Source of the DNA: JANWHV01 sp035534995
Lineage (GTDB): Bacteria > Chloroflexota > UBA5177 > JANWHV01
NCBI GenBank assembly: GCA_035534995.1
Contig: DATLQX010000123.1
Span: 1-22,124, forward strand
Length of the DNA: 22,124 bases
Reading direction: 5' to 3'
The notes under the pieces are model-generated. The model did not search any database. It was not told the DNA's origin and worked only from the letters and a program-made list of their open reading frames with translations. This document shows, in pieces, positions 7,162 through 14,961 of the stretch (positions within the stretch are counted from its first letter, which is position 1; each line of letters begins with the position of its first letter). The position numbers were made by a program, and so were the translations under genes.

Positions 7162-9350
7162 AGGGCCTCAAGCTTGGCGAAGGCCGTATCCAGGGTCTTT
7201 TCGACCGTCTTTCCCCGTCCGTCCTTAAAGCGCACCAGCACGATCCCTGGCTTTCCCTCCGCGTCCGTCTTGAGGACCGTACCCAGGCCAAAGACATTGT
7301 GCCGCACCTGCTCCCCCTCGACGAAGGTGACGGGTGGCCGCCTTGCCGCTGCCGGCGGCTCCGATTGGTTCCACTCGCTGGCCCGCGGCGGGATGAACCG
7401 GCGCGACCCCGCCCCCGCCAGCGACACCAGATGCTCGGGAATCTCACTGAGAAACCGGGAGGGTGGATTATTCTGCTCGCTGCCAAAGACCGTGCGCCGC
7501 CGGGCGTTGACCAAGTAAAGGTGGGTGCGGGCACGGGTGATCCCGACGTAGGCCAGACGCCGCTCCTCTTCCAGTTGGCGCGGGTCCAGCACGCTCCGGC
7601 TGTGGGGGAATAGACCTTCCTCCATGCCGGTCATGGCCACCACCGGATATTCCAGTCCTTTTGCCGCGTGCAGGGTGATAAGGGTCACGCGGTTCAGGGC
7701 TCGGTCATCGTCAGCCACATCGGGTGCGTCGGGGAGCTTGTCAGTATCCGCCACCAAAGCTACGTTCTCCAGCAACGCCAACAGACCTTCACGGGGCGGC
7801 AGGGCGGAGAACTGCAAGGCCAGCGACCGCAATTCCTGCACATTGGCCCAGCGCTCGTCACCTTCCTCGGTCCCATCGCGCAGCATGGCGGCATAGCCGG
7901 AGTCGGACAGCACGCTATCGAGCAATTCGAGCACGTTCACTTGATCGGTGAGCAGGGTCAAGCGATCGAGGAGGCGCCCGAACTCCTCCACCGCTTTCAG
8001 CCCGGCGGCCGCCATCCCCGGTATCTGGTCGACCTGATACACCGCGTCTCGTAGCGACCGGCGCTCCCGCGCCATCCACTGCCGCAAGCCGGCCAGCACC
8101 CCGGCACCAATTCTCCGCGGTGGGACATTAATGATCCGGTTCAGGGAGACTTCATCCCGTGGATTGGCCAGGCAGCGTAGGTAGGCAATGACATCCTTGA
8201 TCTCGCGCCGTTCGTAGAAGCGAACGCCTCCGATCAGCATGTAAGGGATGCCCTCGCGCACGAATGCATCCTCCAGGGCGCGCGACTGGGCATTGGTCCT
8301 ATACATCACGGCGCAATCCCGCCAGTCAATCTCGCCCTGCGCCCGCAGGCGACGGAACTCGTGGGCCACCAGCACCCCTTCGTGCAGCTCGTCGTGCGCT
8401 TGCAAGCGGTGTATTGGTACCCCGCGATCGTTCTCGGTCCAGAGCTTCTTGTCTTTCCGCCCATGGATATTGGAGACCACTGCGTGCGCCGCGTCCAGGA
8501 TGACCTGGGTTGAGCGGTAGTTTTGCTCTAGCTTGATCACGGTGGCGGTCGGGTAGTCCTTCTCGAACTCAAGAATATTCCGGATGTCCGCCCCCCGCCA
8601 CCCGTATATCGCCTGATCGTCATCGCCGACCACGCAGAGATTCTGGTGCTCTTTCGCCAGCAGCTTTACCAGGGAATATTGCGCGTGGTTGGTGTCCTGA
8701 TACTCGTCGACCGAGATGTAGCGGAAGCGCTCGCTCAGGGCCTTGGCGCGTTCGGGATTGGCGCGCAGGAAAAGCACCATCTGGAGGATCAAGTCGTCGA
8801 AGTCGAGCGCGTTGTTCTCGCGAAGTTTCCGCTGATACCCGTCGTAGACCCGGCGGACGAACTCCTCGAAATAGGTTTGCGGCTCATAACGCTCCGGCGT
8901 GATCAGCTCGTTCTTCGCCTTGGATATGGCCCCGTGCAGGGCGCCGGGACTCGCCTGCTTGTCGCCGATCCCCAGTGAAGCCATCACCGACTTGATCACC
9001 GTCGTCTGGTCATCGCTATCGTAAATGGTAAAATTGTCCCGACCAAGCTCGCGCCATTCGCGGCGCAAGAGCCGCACGCACAGGCTATGGAAGGTGCCCA
9101 CCACCACGTCCCGTCCCCCCGCGCCCACCACATGAGCCAGACGCTCCTTCAACTCGCCGGCGGCCTTATTGGTGAAGGTCACGGCAAGGGTCTCCCAGGG
9201 TCGGGCCCGCCCTTGCTCCAGCAGATAACCGATCCGTTGGGTGAGGACGCGGGTCTTCCCCGATCCGGCCCCCGCCAAAATCAAGAGTGGGCCGTCCACG
9301 TGCTCCACGGCGGCACGCTGCGAGGGATTGAGATTGAGCAGGCTGTTCAA
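7158..9350 (-). CDS. pcrA: ATP-dependent DNA helicase, PcrA/UvrD type
   Basis: A superfamily 1A 3'-5' DNA helicase acting in nucleotide excision repair, mismatch-type repair and clearing of stalled forks. All 730 residues are present, the usual PcrA length. The Q motif is LNPSQRAAV. Walker A is GAGSGKT (27-33), motif Ia TFTNKAA, then TFHSLC (86-91), Walker B DEYQDTN (215-221) and motif III DDDQAIYGWRGA (243-254). Motif IV QNYRST, motif V LHAAKGLEYP and motif VI VGITRAR follow in the second half. The last 50 residues (RHNVFGLGTVLK...VRFKDG) are the Tudor-like C-terminal domain that in PcrA binds RNA polymerase. The start is TTG at 9350, which gives the expected N-terminus just before LNPSQ. 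No in-frame ATG or GTG precedes it and the ribosome site is weak (GGGG). Confidence 0.95.
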   Translation of the reverse strand: MNSLLNLNPSQRAAVEHVDGPLLILAGAGSGKTRVLTQRIGYLLEQGRARPWETLAVTFTNKAAGELKERLAHVVGAGGRDVVVGTFHSLCVRLLRREWRELGRDNFTIYDSDDQTTVIKSVMASLGIGDKQASPGALHGAISKAKNELITPERYEPQTYFEEFVRRVYDGYQRKLRENNALDFDDLILQMVLFLRANPERAKALSERFRYISVDEYQDTNHAQYSLVKLLAKEHQNLCVVGDDDQAIYGWRGADIRNILEFEKDYPTATVIKLEQNYRSTQVILDAAHAVVSNIHGRKDKKLWTENDRGVPIHRLQAHDELHEGVLVAHEFRRLRAQGEIDWRDCAVMYRTNAQSRALEDAFVREGIPYMLIGGVRFYERREIKDVIAYLRCLANPRDEVSLNRIINVPPRRIGAGVLAGLRQWMARERRSLRDAVYQVDQIPGMAAAGLKAVEEFGRLLDRLTLLTDQVNVLELLDSVLSDSGYAAMLRDGTEEGDERWANVQELRSLALQFSALPPREGLLALLENVALVADTDKLPDAPDVADDDRALNRVTLITLHAAKGLEYPVVAMTGMEEGLFPHSRSVLDPRQLEEERRLAYVGITRARTHLYLVNARRRTVFGSEQNNPPSRFLSEIPEHLVSLAGAGSRRFIPPRASEWNQSEPPAAARRPPVTFVEGEQVRHNVFGLGTVLKTDAEGKPGIVLVRFKDGRGKTVEKTLDTAFAKLEAL

Positions 9351-9399
9351 GAAAGATGCCCCATGATGTGAAGGAGTGAGTAGCGGCGATTGGACCCTC

Positions 9400-9429
9400 A
9401 GTGTACCTGGCGGTCAGGGGCCGGGACAA
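9400..9429 (-). promoter_or_regulatory. Candidate promoter of the helicase-phosphatase genes
   Basis: On the minus strand, TTGTCC (9424-9429) and TACACT (9400-9405) lie 18 bp apart, with expected initiation near 9393. That would give a leader of about 42 nt before the TTG at 9350. It points away from the wecG-type promoter at 9469-9498. Confidence 0.4.
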
Positions 9430-9440
9430 GGAGTTGGCGC

Positions 9441-9456
9441 CGATTGGCCGATTGGC
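9441..9456 (+). repeat. Tandem octamer CGATTGGC x2 in a divergent promoter region
   Basis: Two adjacent identical octamers (9441-9448 and 9449-9456) lie between the helicase promoter and the glycosyltransferase promoter, 13 bp upstream of the latter's -35 box. A regulator site is possible but unproven. Confidence 0.4.
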
Positions 9457-9468
9457 GGATGAGAACTC

Positions 9469-9498
9469 TTGCCCCATGAACCTTCGCGCCCGTATATT
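9469..9498 (+). promoter_or_regulatory. Probable leaderless promoter of the glycosyltransferase operon
   Basis: TTGCCC (9469-9474) and TATATT (9493-9498) are 18 bp apart. The -10 box ends 7 nt before the ATG at 9506, so the transcript would begin at about the start codon. No Shine-Dalgarno precedes that ATG. The spacing equals that seen at the DUF2079 gene. Confidence 0.5.
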
Positions 9499-9505
9499 CC
9501 GAGCC

Positions 9506-10267
9506 ATGAGCAGCACCGGCCGGCAGCGGCCAGATCGCTTCCGTTTGTTAGGGGTGGCCGTCGATCGGCTCACGGTCGCCGAGGCCGCCAACCGAGTGGA
9601 GGCTCTGATCGCGGCTGGCGGAGTCGGGCAGGTGGTAACGGTGAACCCCGAGTTCGTGATGGCCGCCCGGCGCCACCGGCAATTTCGCCGTGTCCTGAAC
9701 CAGGCAGCGCTCGCGGTCGCGGATGGGATAGGTATTGTCTTGGCTGCCCGCATTCTCGGTGACTGCCTCCCTGAGCGGGTAGGGGGAATCGATCTGGTGG
9801 AGGCGGTAGCGGAGCGATGCGCCGGCTCGGGCCGGCGCCTGTTCCTGCTTGGGGGCGCGCCGGGTGTAGCCGAAGCCGCCGCCGAGGCGTTGCGGGTCCG
9901 CTTCCCCGCGTTGGTCGTCGCGGGCACCTACGCCGGCTCGCCGGAACCGAGGGATTTCCCCGCTATTCGGGCGCGGATCCACGCCGCGCGTCCTGATCTG
10001 CTTTTGGTGGCCTTTGGCGCCCCAGCCCAGGATCTCTGGATCGCCCGCCACCAGGGCGAATTGGCGGTCCCAGCGGCCATGGGCGTTGGGGGTGCCTTCG
10101 ATTTCCTCGCCGGGCGCATTCGCCGGGCCCCTCGATGGATGCAACGCCTCGGTCTGGAGTGGTTCTATCGGCTGGCCCTCCAGCCCTGGCGTTGGCGGCG
10201 GATGCTGGCACTCCCGCGGTTTGGCGCCATGGTGGTGGCCTTGCGCCTGGCCGGCCGCCCCCGATGA
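9506..10267 (+). CDS. WecG/TagA/CpsF-family glycosyltransferase (GT26)
   Basis: Transfers an N-acetyl-hexosamine-type sugar (ManNAc or ManNAcA in characterised members) onto an undecaprenyl-linked intermediate for teichoic acid, capsule or exopolysaccharide, at the inner face of the membrane. Family blocks are TVNPEFVMAARR (45-56, with conserved T45 and N47), VADGIGIV with the catalytic-type D73, ERVGGIDLVEAV, LFLLGGAPG, GTYAGS, LLVAFGAPAQDLWI, and the C-terminal GGAFDFLAGRIRRAP. The basic tail RLALQPWRWRRM is the region that docks TagA-type enzymes to the membrane. The start at 9506 gives 253 residues, typical for the family, and matches the promoter position. An ATG at 9476 would lie inside that promoter. 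The gene overlaps the next by ATGA (10264-10267). The acceptor and pathway are not shown by the context. Confidence 0.88.
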   Translation: MSSTGRQRPDRFRLLGVAVDRLTVAEAANRVEALIAAGGVGQVVTVNPEFVMAARRHRQFRRVLNQAALAVADGIGIVLAARILGDCLPERVGGIDLVEAVAERCAGSGRRLFLLGGAPGVAEAAAEALRVRFPALVVAGTYAGSPEPRDFPAIRARIHAARPDLLLVAFGAPAQDLWIARHQGELAVPAAMGVGGAFDFLAGRIRRAPRWMQRLGLEWFYRLALQPWRWRRMLALPRFGAMVVALRLAGRPR

Positions 10268-11403
10268 CCGGTGCCCAGGCCCCTCCGCGGGTGGCGATTC
10301 TCCATGATTATCTGGTGCAATACGGCGGCGCCGAGCGCGTGCTGGAGGAAGTGTGCGGCCTATGGCCGGAAGCTGATCTCTACACCACCTTCCATGACCG
10401 CCGGCGCATGGCCGAGCTGGGCTTTCAGGTACCCACGCCGATCCACGCCCTGCTCCCATCGTGGCTTCCTCACGGCGGACGCCTGGCAAAATGGTGGACT
10501 TTTGTCTACCCCCTTACCTGGCGCTGCCTCAACCTAAATGGCTACGACCTGATCATCAGCTCCAGTTCCTTCGCCGCCCATCACGCCTGCGTACCTCCGA
10601 ACACACCACACATCAGCTATTGCCATTCACCGGCCCGCTTCCTCTATGGTCTCACCACCGAACTGAGTCACGAACGTATTCGGCGCCTGCTTCCCGGAGC
10701 GGGCCTCCTCTATCGCTGGCTGAGGCGGCTGGACCAGGCGGCGGCTAGGAGCGTCACCGTGTTCGTAGCGAACTCAGCCGAGGTTCAGCGGCGGATTGCC
10801 CGGGTCTACGGTCGAGAAGCGGTAGTGATCTATCCTCCGGTGGACACGAAGGCATTCGCGGCCACTGACCCCCAACCAGGGGAATATTTTCTCACCTGGG
10901 GCCGTCTGGTCGGCTCAAAACGAGTTGACCTCCTGATCCAGGGCGCCAACCTGGCGAAAGTGCCGCTGGTGGTCGCGGGAACCGGGCCGGCGGAAGCACG
11001 TCTCCGGCGCCTCGCCGGCCCAACTGTCAGGTTTGCGGGGCGGGTCACGGATCAGGAACGTCGGTGTCTCCTGGAACGGTGCCGCGCCGTGGTCGTTGCC
11101 GCCGAGGAGGATTTTGGCATGGTGCCAGTGGAGGCCATGGCGGGAGGCAAACCGGTCCTCGCCTATGGCGCGGGCGGCGTCCTCGAATCGGTGATCGCCG
11201 GCGAAACGGGTGAGTTTTTCGCCAAAAAGACACCGCGGGTGCTGGCCGCGCTCATGGCACAGTGGGACGATTCCCGGTATCCGCCGTGGCGATGCCGCGC
11301 GCGGGCAGCGGAGTTCGACCGGGATACGTTTCGTTCAAGGATGCGCGCCCTCGGAGAAACTTCTCTCGGTTCCCCCATTGCATCCGGGCCAAGCATCGGG
11401 TAG
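10264..11403 (+). CDS. Glycosyltransferase family 4
   Basis: A 379-residue retaining GT-B glycosyltransferase that transfers a sugar from a nucleotide donor, probably to the same lipid-linked glycan as the preceding enzyme. The N-terminal acceptor domain starts AILHDYLVQYGGAERVLEEV (11-30), the Gly-rich loop typical of GT4. The donor domain has YFLTWGRLVGSKRVD (208-222, with the conserved Arg and Lys that contact phosphates) and the E-x7-E motif at E282/E290 in EEDFGMVPVEAMAGGKP. Translation is coupled to the upstream gene by the ATGA overlap, so the original longer open frame from 10135 is not the start. The TAG stop (11401-11403) forms part of the apparent -10 box of the tRNA gene that follows. 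Confidence 0.9.
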   Translation: MTGAQAPPRVAILHDYLVQYGGAERVLEEVCGLWPEADLYTTFHDRRRMAELGFQVPTPIHALLPSWLPHGGRLAKWWTFVYPLTWRCLNLNGYDLIISSSSFAAHHACVPPNTPHISYCHSPARFLYGLTTELSHERIRRLLPGAGLLYRWLRRLDQAAARSVTVFVANSAEVQRRIARVYGREAVVIYPPVDTKAFAATDPQPGEYFLTWGRLVGSKRVDLLIQGANLAKVPLVVAGTGPAEARLRRLAGPTVRFAGRVTDQERRCLLERCRAVVVAAEEDFGMVPVEAMAGGKPVLAYGAGGVLESVIAGETGEFFAKKTPRVLAALMAQWDDSRYPPWRCRARAAEFDRDTFRSRMRALGETSLGSPIASGPSIG

Positions 11404-11406
11404 CAT
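11378..11406 (+). promoter_or_regulatory. Promoter of tRNA-Gln inside the GT4 gene end
   Basis: TTGCAT (11378-11383), a 17-bp spacer, then TAGCAT (11401-11406). Expected initiation is near 11413, six bases before the mature tRNA 5' end. The -10 box includes the TAG stop codon of the glycosyltransferase gene. Confidence 0.6.
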
Positions 11407-11418
11407 GGTAGGGACCAC

Positions 11419-11492
11419 TGGGGGATCGTCTAGTGGTAGGACAGCTGACTCTGGATCAGCCAGCCGGGGTTCGAATCCCTGTCCCCCAGCCA
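11419..11492 (+). tRNA. tRNA-Gln (anticodon CTG)
   Basis: A complete cloverleaf. The acceptor stem TGGGGGA (11419-11425) pairs fully with TCCCCCA (11482-11488). The D-stem pairs 11428-11431 with 11439-11442. The anticodon stem GCTGA/TCAGC encloses CTCTGGA with anticodon CTG at 11451-11453, reading CAG. The T-arm is CGGGG-TTCGAAT-CCCTG, with one G-T pair. The discriminator base is G (11489) and CCA is encoded (11490-11492). It would decode CAG only; a TTG-anticodon tRNA-Gln must exist elsewhere or be replaced by an amidation route. Confidence 0.95.
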
Positions 11493-11498
11493 CAACCT

Positions 11499-11539
11499 AA
11501 CAACCCACCTCAGCCCTGGAAGGCCGAAGTGGGTTGTTT
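11499..11539. terminator. Hairpin terminator between tRNA-Gln and the S1-protein gene
   Basis: AACAACCCAC (11499-11508) pairs with GTGGGTTGTT (11529-11538) around a 20-nt loop, followed by T and G. It starts 6 nt after the tRNA CCA end and can serve both the tRNA and the convergent S1-protein gene ending at 11592. The T-tract is short. Confidence 0.65.
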
Positions 11540-11591
11540 GCGTCTGAGCTTCGAACCGAGCTTGAGAATGCGAGACGTCCAGGGACTGAGA

Positions 11592-12452
11592 CTAGTCGCG
11601 GTTATTTTCTCGGCGGCCAAATCGGGCCACCAACTCCTCGGCGGTGGTCGGTGCCGGCTCCTCCGCTTCGTCCTCGGAAAAGGAGTAGAATCCCCGCGCG
11701 TCACCACGAACGTTACGCCACTCCTGGTCGTCCTGCTCGCGTCCCTTCCGTCCCCGATCCGAGCGGCGCGGAGGCCGATCGTCCTTGACGAAGTTGGTCG
11801 GACGTTCCGGTCCCGAGCGAGATCGCCGGTCGGGACGGTGCTCGGGCGGCGTTTCCGGGGTCCAGGCGGGCGCGGGCGCGGCGCCGGCCGGCCGCGGTGG
11901 GCGGGGGGCCATGGGGCCGGGACGATCCGGTCGCGATGACGGCGCCGAGGGTCGAGCCTCGCGCATACTGAGACTGACCCGACCGCGGTCCATGTCAACC
12001 TCGGCCACCCGAACCTTCACCACCTGGCCAACCTGAACCACGTCTTCCACTCGCTCGACGTAGCCCCCGGTTCCCAGTTGGGAGACGTGGACCAGACCAT
12101 CCACGCCGCCAAGATCGACGAAGGCGCCGAAGGCCGCGATCCCGGTGACTTTCCCCTCACGCCAGTCACCGACCACCAGACTGGCCAGAGCCTCGCGCCG
12201 CCGGCGATCGCGCTCCTCGCGGGAAATATAGGGGGCGCGAATGGGTGCCGCCGGCCGAGCGGCTCCCTGGTCGGGGGCTGGCTGCGGCGCGGTCGGACGA
12301 GGAGCCGCGTCATCAGAGGCCGTCAGCGGCCTCGGTTCCTCTGGGCTGGTCGGCGGCGTGGCTGGTTCGGTGGATGTAGTCCGCTCTGACTCGATCGGAG
12401 ATTGATTCGGCTCGCCATCTAGCGGCCGGTTAGGTGTTTCCGGATTGGACAA
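11592..12452 (-). CDS. Single S1-domain RNA-binding protein with disordered tails
   Basis: A 286-residue protein with one S1 OB-fold at about residues 90-165: VVGDWREGKVTGIAAFGAFVD, then GLVHVSQL, then VKVRVAEVDMDRGRVSLSMR. This is the layout of S1 repeats that bind single-stranded RNA. The first 80 residues are Pro/Thr/Glu-rich and disordered. The C-terminal 120 are Arg/Pro/Asp-rich, RGG-like and also disordered. It differs from ribosomal protein S1 (several repeats) and from PNPase. A general RNA-binding or ribosome-associated role is inferred. The start is set at TTG 12452 because AAGGA lies 6 nt upstream. An in-frame GTG at 12476 adds eight residues but has only a weak ribosome site. Confidence 0.8.
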   Translation of the reverse strand: MSNPETPNRPLDGEPNQSPIESERTTSTEPATPPTSPEEPRPLTASDDAAPRPTAPQPAPDQGAARPAAPIRAPYISREERDRRRREALASLVVGDWREGKVTGIAAFGAFVDLGGVDGLVHVSQLGTGGYVERVEDVVQVGQVVKVRVAEVDMDRGRVSLSMREARPSAPSSRPDRPGPMAPRPPRPAGAAPAPAWTPETPPEHRPDRRSRSGPERPTNFVKDDRPPRRSDRGRKGREQDDQEWRNVRGDARGFYSFSEDEAEEPAPTTAEELVARFGRRENNRD

Positions 12453-12744
12453 GACTCTTCCTTCTTTGCTTTCCACTCTATCTCAGTACCAGCACCAACA
12501 CCAAGCATCCAACAGGATCCTACGCCGACAAGGGCCCGCGCCGCCAGTTGGTCACGCCCTTCGACGACGCACCATGCCACGGGTAGGGGGATCTTGCGAT
12601 CAGTATAACACGCCGGTAAAGAGTTTCCTACCTCCCTGAGTGTCAAACGGATTGCACTTCTATCAAGTATCTTATTCTCCGGCGCCCACGCGATTGTACA
12701 CGACCAGTCTTGTTCACGGGCCGCCACCGATGAGAAGAGGAATT
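12453..12744. other. Divergent intergenic region, S1-protein and phosphorylase genes
   Basis: This 292-bp gap holds the ribosome site of the S1-protein gene (12459-12464, minus strand), its candidate extended -10 box (12602-12610), and a poor candidate for the phosphorylase gene: TTGCAC at 12652-12657 and TATTCT at 12673-12678, only 15 bp apart. No small gene or structured RNA is convincing here. Confidence 0.5.
12602..12610 (-). promoter_or_regulatory. Extended -10 promoter of the S1-protein gene
   Basis: TGTTATACT on the minus strand is a TGn-extended -10 box. Expected initiation is near 12595, giving a leader of about 143 nt before the TTG at 12452. No good -35 box is visible, as is usual for extended -10 promoters. 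Confidence 0.4.
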
Positions 12745-14826
12745 ATGGGAGCTGATCCGTACGAAGAGACCACGGGCGGGCCGCCCGGCAATCCCCTACC
12801 CCGCCTTCGTGAACTGGCATACAACCTGTGGTGGACCTGGCAGCCCGACGCGGTCGCGCTCTTCCGTGACCTGGATCCTGCCCAGTGGGACGCTACCGAG
12901 CATCGTCCCCTGGCGGCGCTCGCGCGTGTCACGCCAGATCGTTGGGCCGAGTTGGCGCGAGATACGGAATATCTGGCCCGTTGTCAAACGGTGCTCGCGC
13001 GCTTCGACCACTACCTGCATCCCACATCGACCTGGTTTTCGCGGACGCATCCGGGCGACGGCCGACAGATCGCCTATTTCTGCGCCGAGTTCGGCTTCCA
13101 CGAGTCAGTGCCAATCTATGCCGGCGGCCTTGGCATTCTGGCTGGAGACCACTGTAAGACCGCCAGCGACCTTGGCATCCCGCTCACCGCGGTCGGCCTC
13201 TGGTATCCACGCGGTTACTTTCACCAGCGACTTGATGACGACGGCCATCAACTGGCGGAACCGGAAGTGATGCCTCTGGAGTTCATGCCACTCACCCCGG
13301 CGGGACCAGACGGAGCCGATCTGATCATCCAGGTTCCCCTGGGCGAGGAGGATCTGGCCGTCCAGGTTTGGCGGGTACGAGTAGGGCGAATTTCCGTCTA
13401 TCTCCTCGATACCAACCTGGCCGAGAACCAGCCTGAGCACCGCGCCATTTGCGCCCATCTGTACGGCGGGGATCGGGAGACCAGAATCGCCCAGGAGGTA
13501 GTGCTCGGTATCGGAGGGGTTCGAGCCCTCCGTGCCCTAGGCATCGCGCCCACGATCTGGCATATGAACGAGGGTCACGCGGCCTTCATGGGCCTGGAGC
13601 GGATGCGCGAGTTCGTGAGCGCCGGCATGGACTTCACCGAGGCATGGCCCGCCCAGGCCAGCACGACGGTATTCACCACCCATACGCCTGTTCCGGCCGG
13701 AAACGAGATCTTCCGCGACGACCTGGCGGCCCGCTATCTTGGAAGGTTACCCGCCGGTCTGGGCCTGGATCTTCGCGGCATGCTCGATCTGGCGAACGAG
13801 GCGGGGGCGCCCCAAGGGACCTTCGCCATGACCCCCCTTGCCCTCAGGCTCTCGCATCGGGCGAACGGGGTAAGCGCGCTGCACGGCAAGGTCGCCCGCG
13901 CCATGTGGCAAAAGCAGTTTCCCGGCCTGACGGTCGAACAGGTGCCAATTACCTCGGTGACCAACGGCGTGCATACGGGCACCTGGATCGGAGATCCGTG
14001 GCGGAGCCTGCTGGACCAATATCTCGGCCAGGATTGGCTGGCCCACCCGGACGACCCCGACGTTTGGCAACGTCTCGATCAGCTGCCGGACTCCGCGCTC
14101 TGGAACGCCCATCTCTCGCTCAAGCACGCCCTGTTCACGCTGGCCAGAACGCGCGCCACCGGGCCTATGGCGGCGCTCGTCGCCGCTCTCGACCCCGCCG
14201 CGCTCACCATCGGCTTCGCCCGCCGCTTCGCGACCTATAAGCGAGCCACCCTCTTATTTCACGATCTCGACCGGATAGCCCGTTTGCTGACCGACCTTGG
14301 CCGTCCGGTTCAGGTGATCTTCGCGGGGAAGGCGCACCCGGCGGACGCGGGCGGCCAGGGGCTCATCCAGGCCCTGGTCCAACTCTCCCGGCAGCCCGCT
14401 CTGGCGGGCAAAGTGGTATTCCTCGAAGGTTACGACCACGCCCTGGGCCGCGCCCTGGTCCAGGGCGTGGATCTCTGGTTGAACAACCCGGAGCGGCCTC
14501 AGGAAGCTAGTGGGACGAGCGGCCAGAAAGCCGGTTTGAACGGCGTGCCGAACTGCAGCATTCGCGACGGTTGGTGGGACGAGGGATTTCAGGAGGGGAA
14601 TGGCTGGGCCTTCGGGGGCGAGATTGGCGACGACTACGTAGACAGCGACCAGCTCTATACGCTCCTGGAGCGGGAGATCGTCCCACTCTACTACGATCGA
14701 AACGAGAGCGGCATATCGCCAGGATGGCTTGAGGTGATGCGGGCCTCCATGCGGACGGTTGGCCAGGCATTCAGCGCCGCTCGGATGGTGAAGGAGTATC
14801 TGGAGCGCATGTACCACCCTGCCTGA
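12745..14826 (+). CDS. glgP: Alpha-glucan phosphorylase, short (TIGR02094-like) type
   Basis: Releases glucose-1-phosphate from glycogen or maltodextrin by phosphorolysis, using pyridoxal phosphate. Signatures of the short bacterial/archaeal branch are LAYNLWWTWQPDA near the N-terminus, IAYFCAEFGFHESVPIYAGG, IWHMNEGHAAF, TTHTPVPAGNE, GFARRFATYKRA and FAGKAHPAD. The PLP lysine is K595 in EASGTSGQKAGLNG, followed by IRDGWWDEGF. The position written Met in many relatives is Gln here, next to the lysine. About 693 residues is complete for this branch. ATG 12745 is preferred because GAGG lies 4 nt upstream; ATG 12730, five residues earlier, is also possible. The open frame back to 12640 lacks support. 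No glycogen synthase, branching or debranching gene is adjacent. Confidence 0.93.
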   Translation: MGADPYEETTGGPPGNPLPRLRELAYNLWWTWQPDAVALFRDLDPAQWDATEHRPLAALARVTPDRWAELARDTEYLARCQTVLARFDHYLHPTSTWFSRTHPGDGRQIAYFCAEFGFHESVPIYAGGLGILAGDHCKTASDLGIPLTAVGLWYPRGYFHQRLDDDGHQLAEPEVMPLEFMPLTPAGPDGADLIIQVPLGEEDLAVQVWRVRVGRISVYLLDTNLAENQPEHRAICAHLYGGDRETRIAQEVVLGIGGVRALRALGIAPTIWHMNEGHAAFMGLERMREFVSAGMDFTEAWPAQASTTVFTTHTPVPAGNEIFRDDLAARYLGRLPAGLGLDLRGMLDLANEAGAPQGTFAMTPLALRLSHRANGVSALHGKVARAMWQKQFPGLTVEQVPITSVTNGVHTGTWIGDPWRSLLDQYLGQDWLAHPDDPDVWQRLDQLPDSALWNAHLSLKHALFTLARTRATGPMAALVAALDPAALTIGFARRFATYKRATLLFHDLDRIARLLTDLGRPVQVIFAGKAHPADAGGQGLIQALVQLSRQPALAGKVVFLEGYDHALGRALVQGVDLWLNNPERPQEASGTSGQKAGLNGVPNCSIRDGWWDEGFQEGNGWAFGGEIGDDYVDSDQLYTLLEREIVPLYYDRNESGISPGWLEVMRASMRTVGQAFSAARMVKEYLERMYHPA

Positions 14827-14870
14827 GGGCATCAACCTTCGCAAAACTCAGAATGGATTCGCCGCCGGCG

Positions 14871-14899
14871 GTAGGGGCACCCCTCGTGGGTGCCCCTAC
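14871..14899. terminator. 12-bp hairpin between phosphorylase and infC; possible dispersed palindrome
   Basis: GTAGGGGCACCC (14871-14882) is the exact reverse complement of 14888-14899, with a 5-nt loop (CTCGT). It lies between convergent genes (phosphorylase stop at 14826, infC stop at 14962) and can end both transcripts. GTAGGGGC...GCCCCTAC palindromes are, to my recollection, abundant dispersed elements in some bacterial genomes, so it may also be a repeat copy. Confidence 0.7.
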
Positions 14900-14961
14900 T
14901 ACTACTCGCATGCTCACGCCCGCCAAAGGCCAGGTACGCGATCAACGTCCTCCGGCCAGGG

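Noticed and set aside
9548..10489. 313-codon open frame on the minus strand opposite the two glycosyltransferase genes
   Set aside because: It spans two coupled, recognisable genes on the other strand and encodes Arg/Pro/Gly-rich sequence with no family resemblance.
11419..11492. tRNA-Gln as an integration site for a mobile element
   Set aside because: No integrase, no second copy of the tRNA 3' end within the window, and flanking genes look native.
12640..12744. N-terminal extension of the phosphorylase from the GTG at 12640
   Set aside because: The added residues lack similarity to the family start (LRELAYNLWW lies soon after 12745) and the region has promoter-like AT content.
13449..14240. 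263-codon + strand frame inside the phosphorylase gene
   Set aside because: Frame-shifted shadow of glgP, very Arg/Gly-rich, with no start signals.
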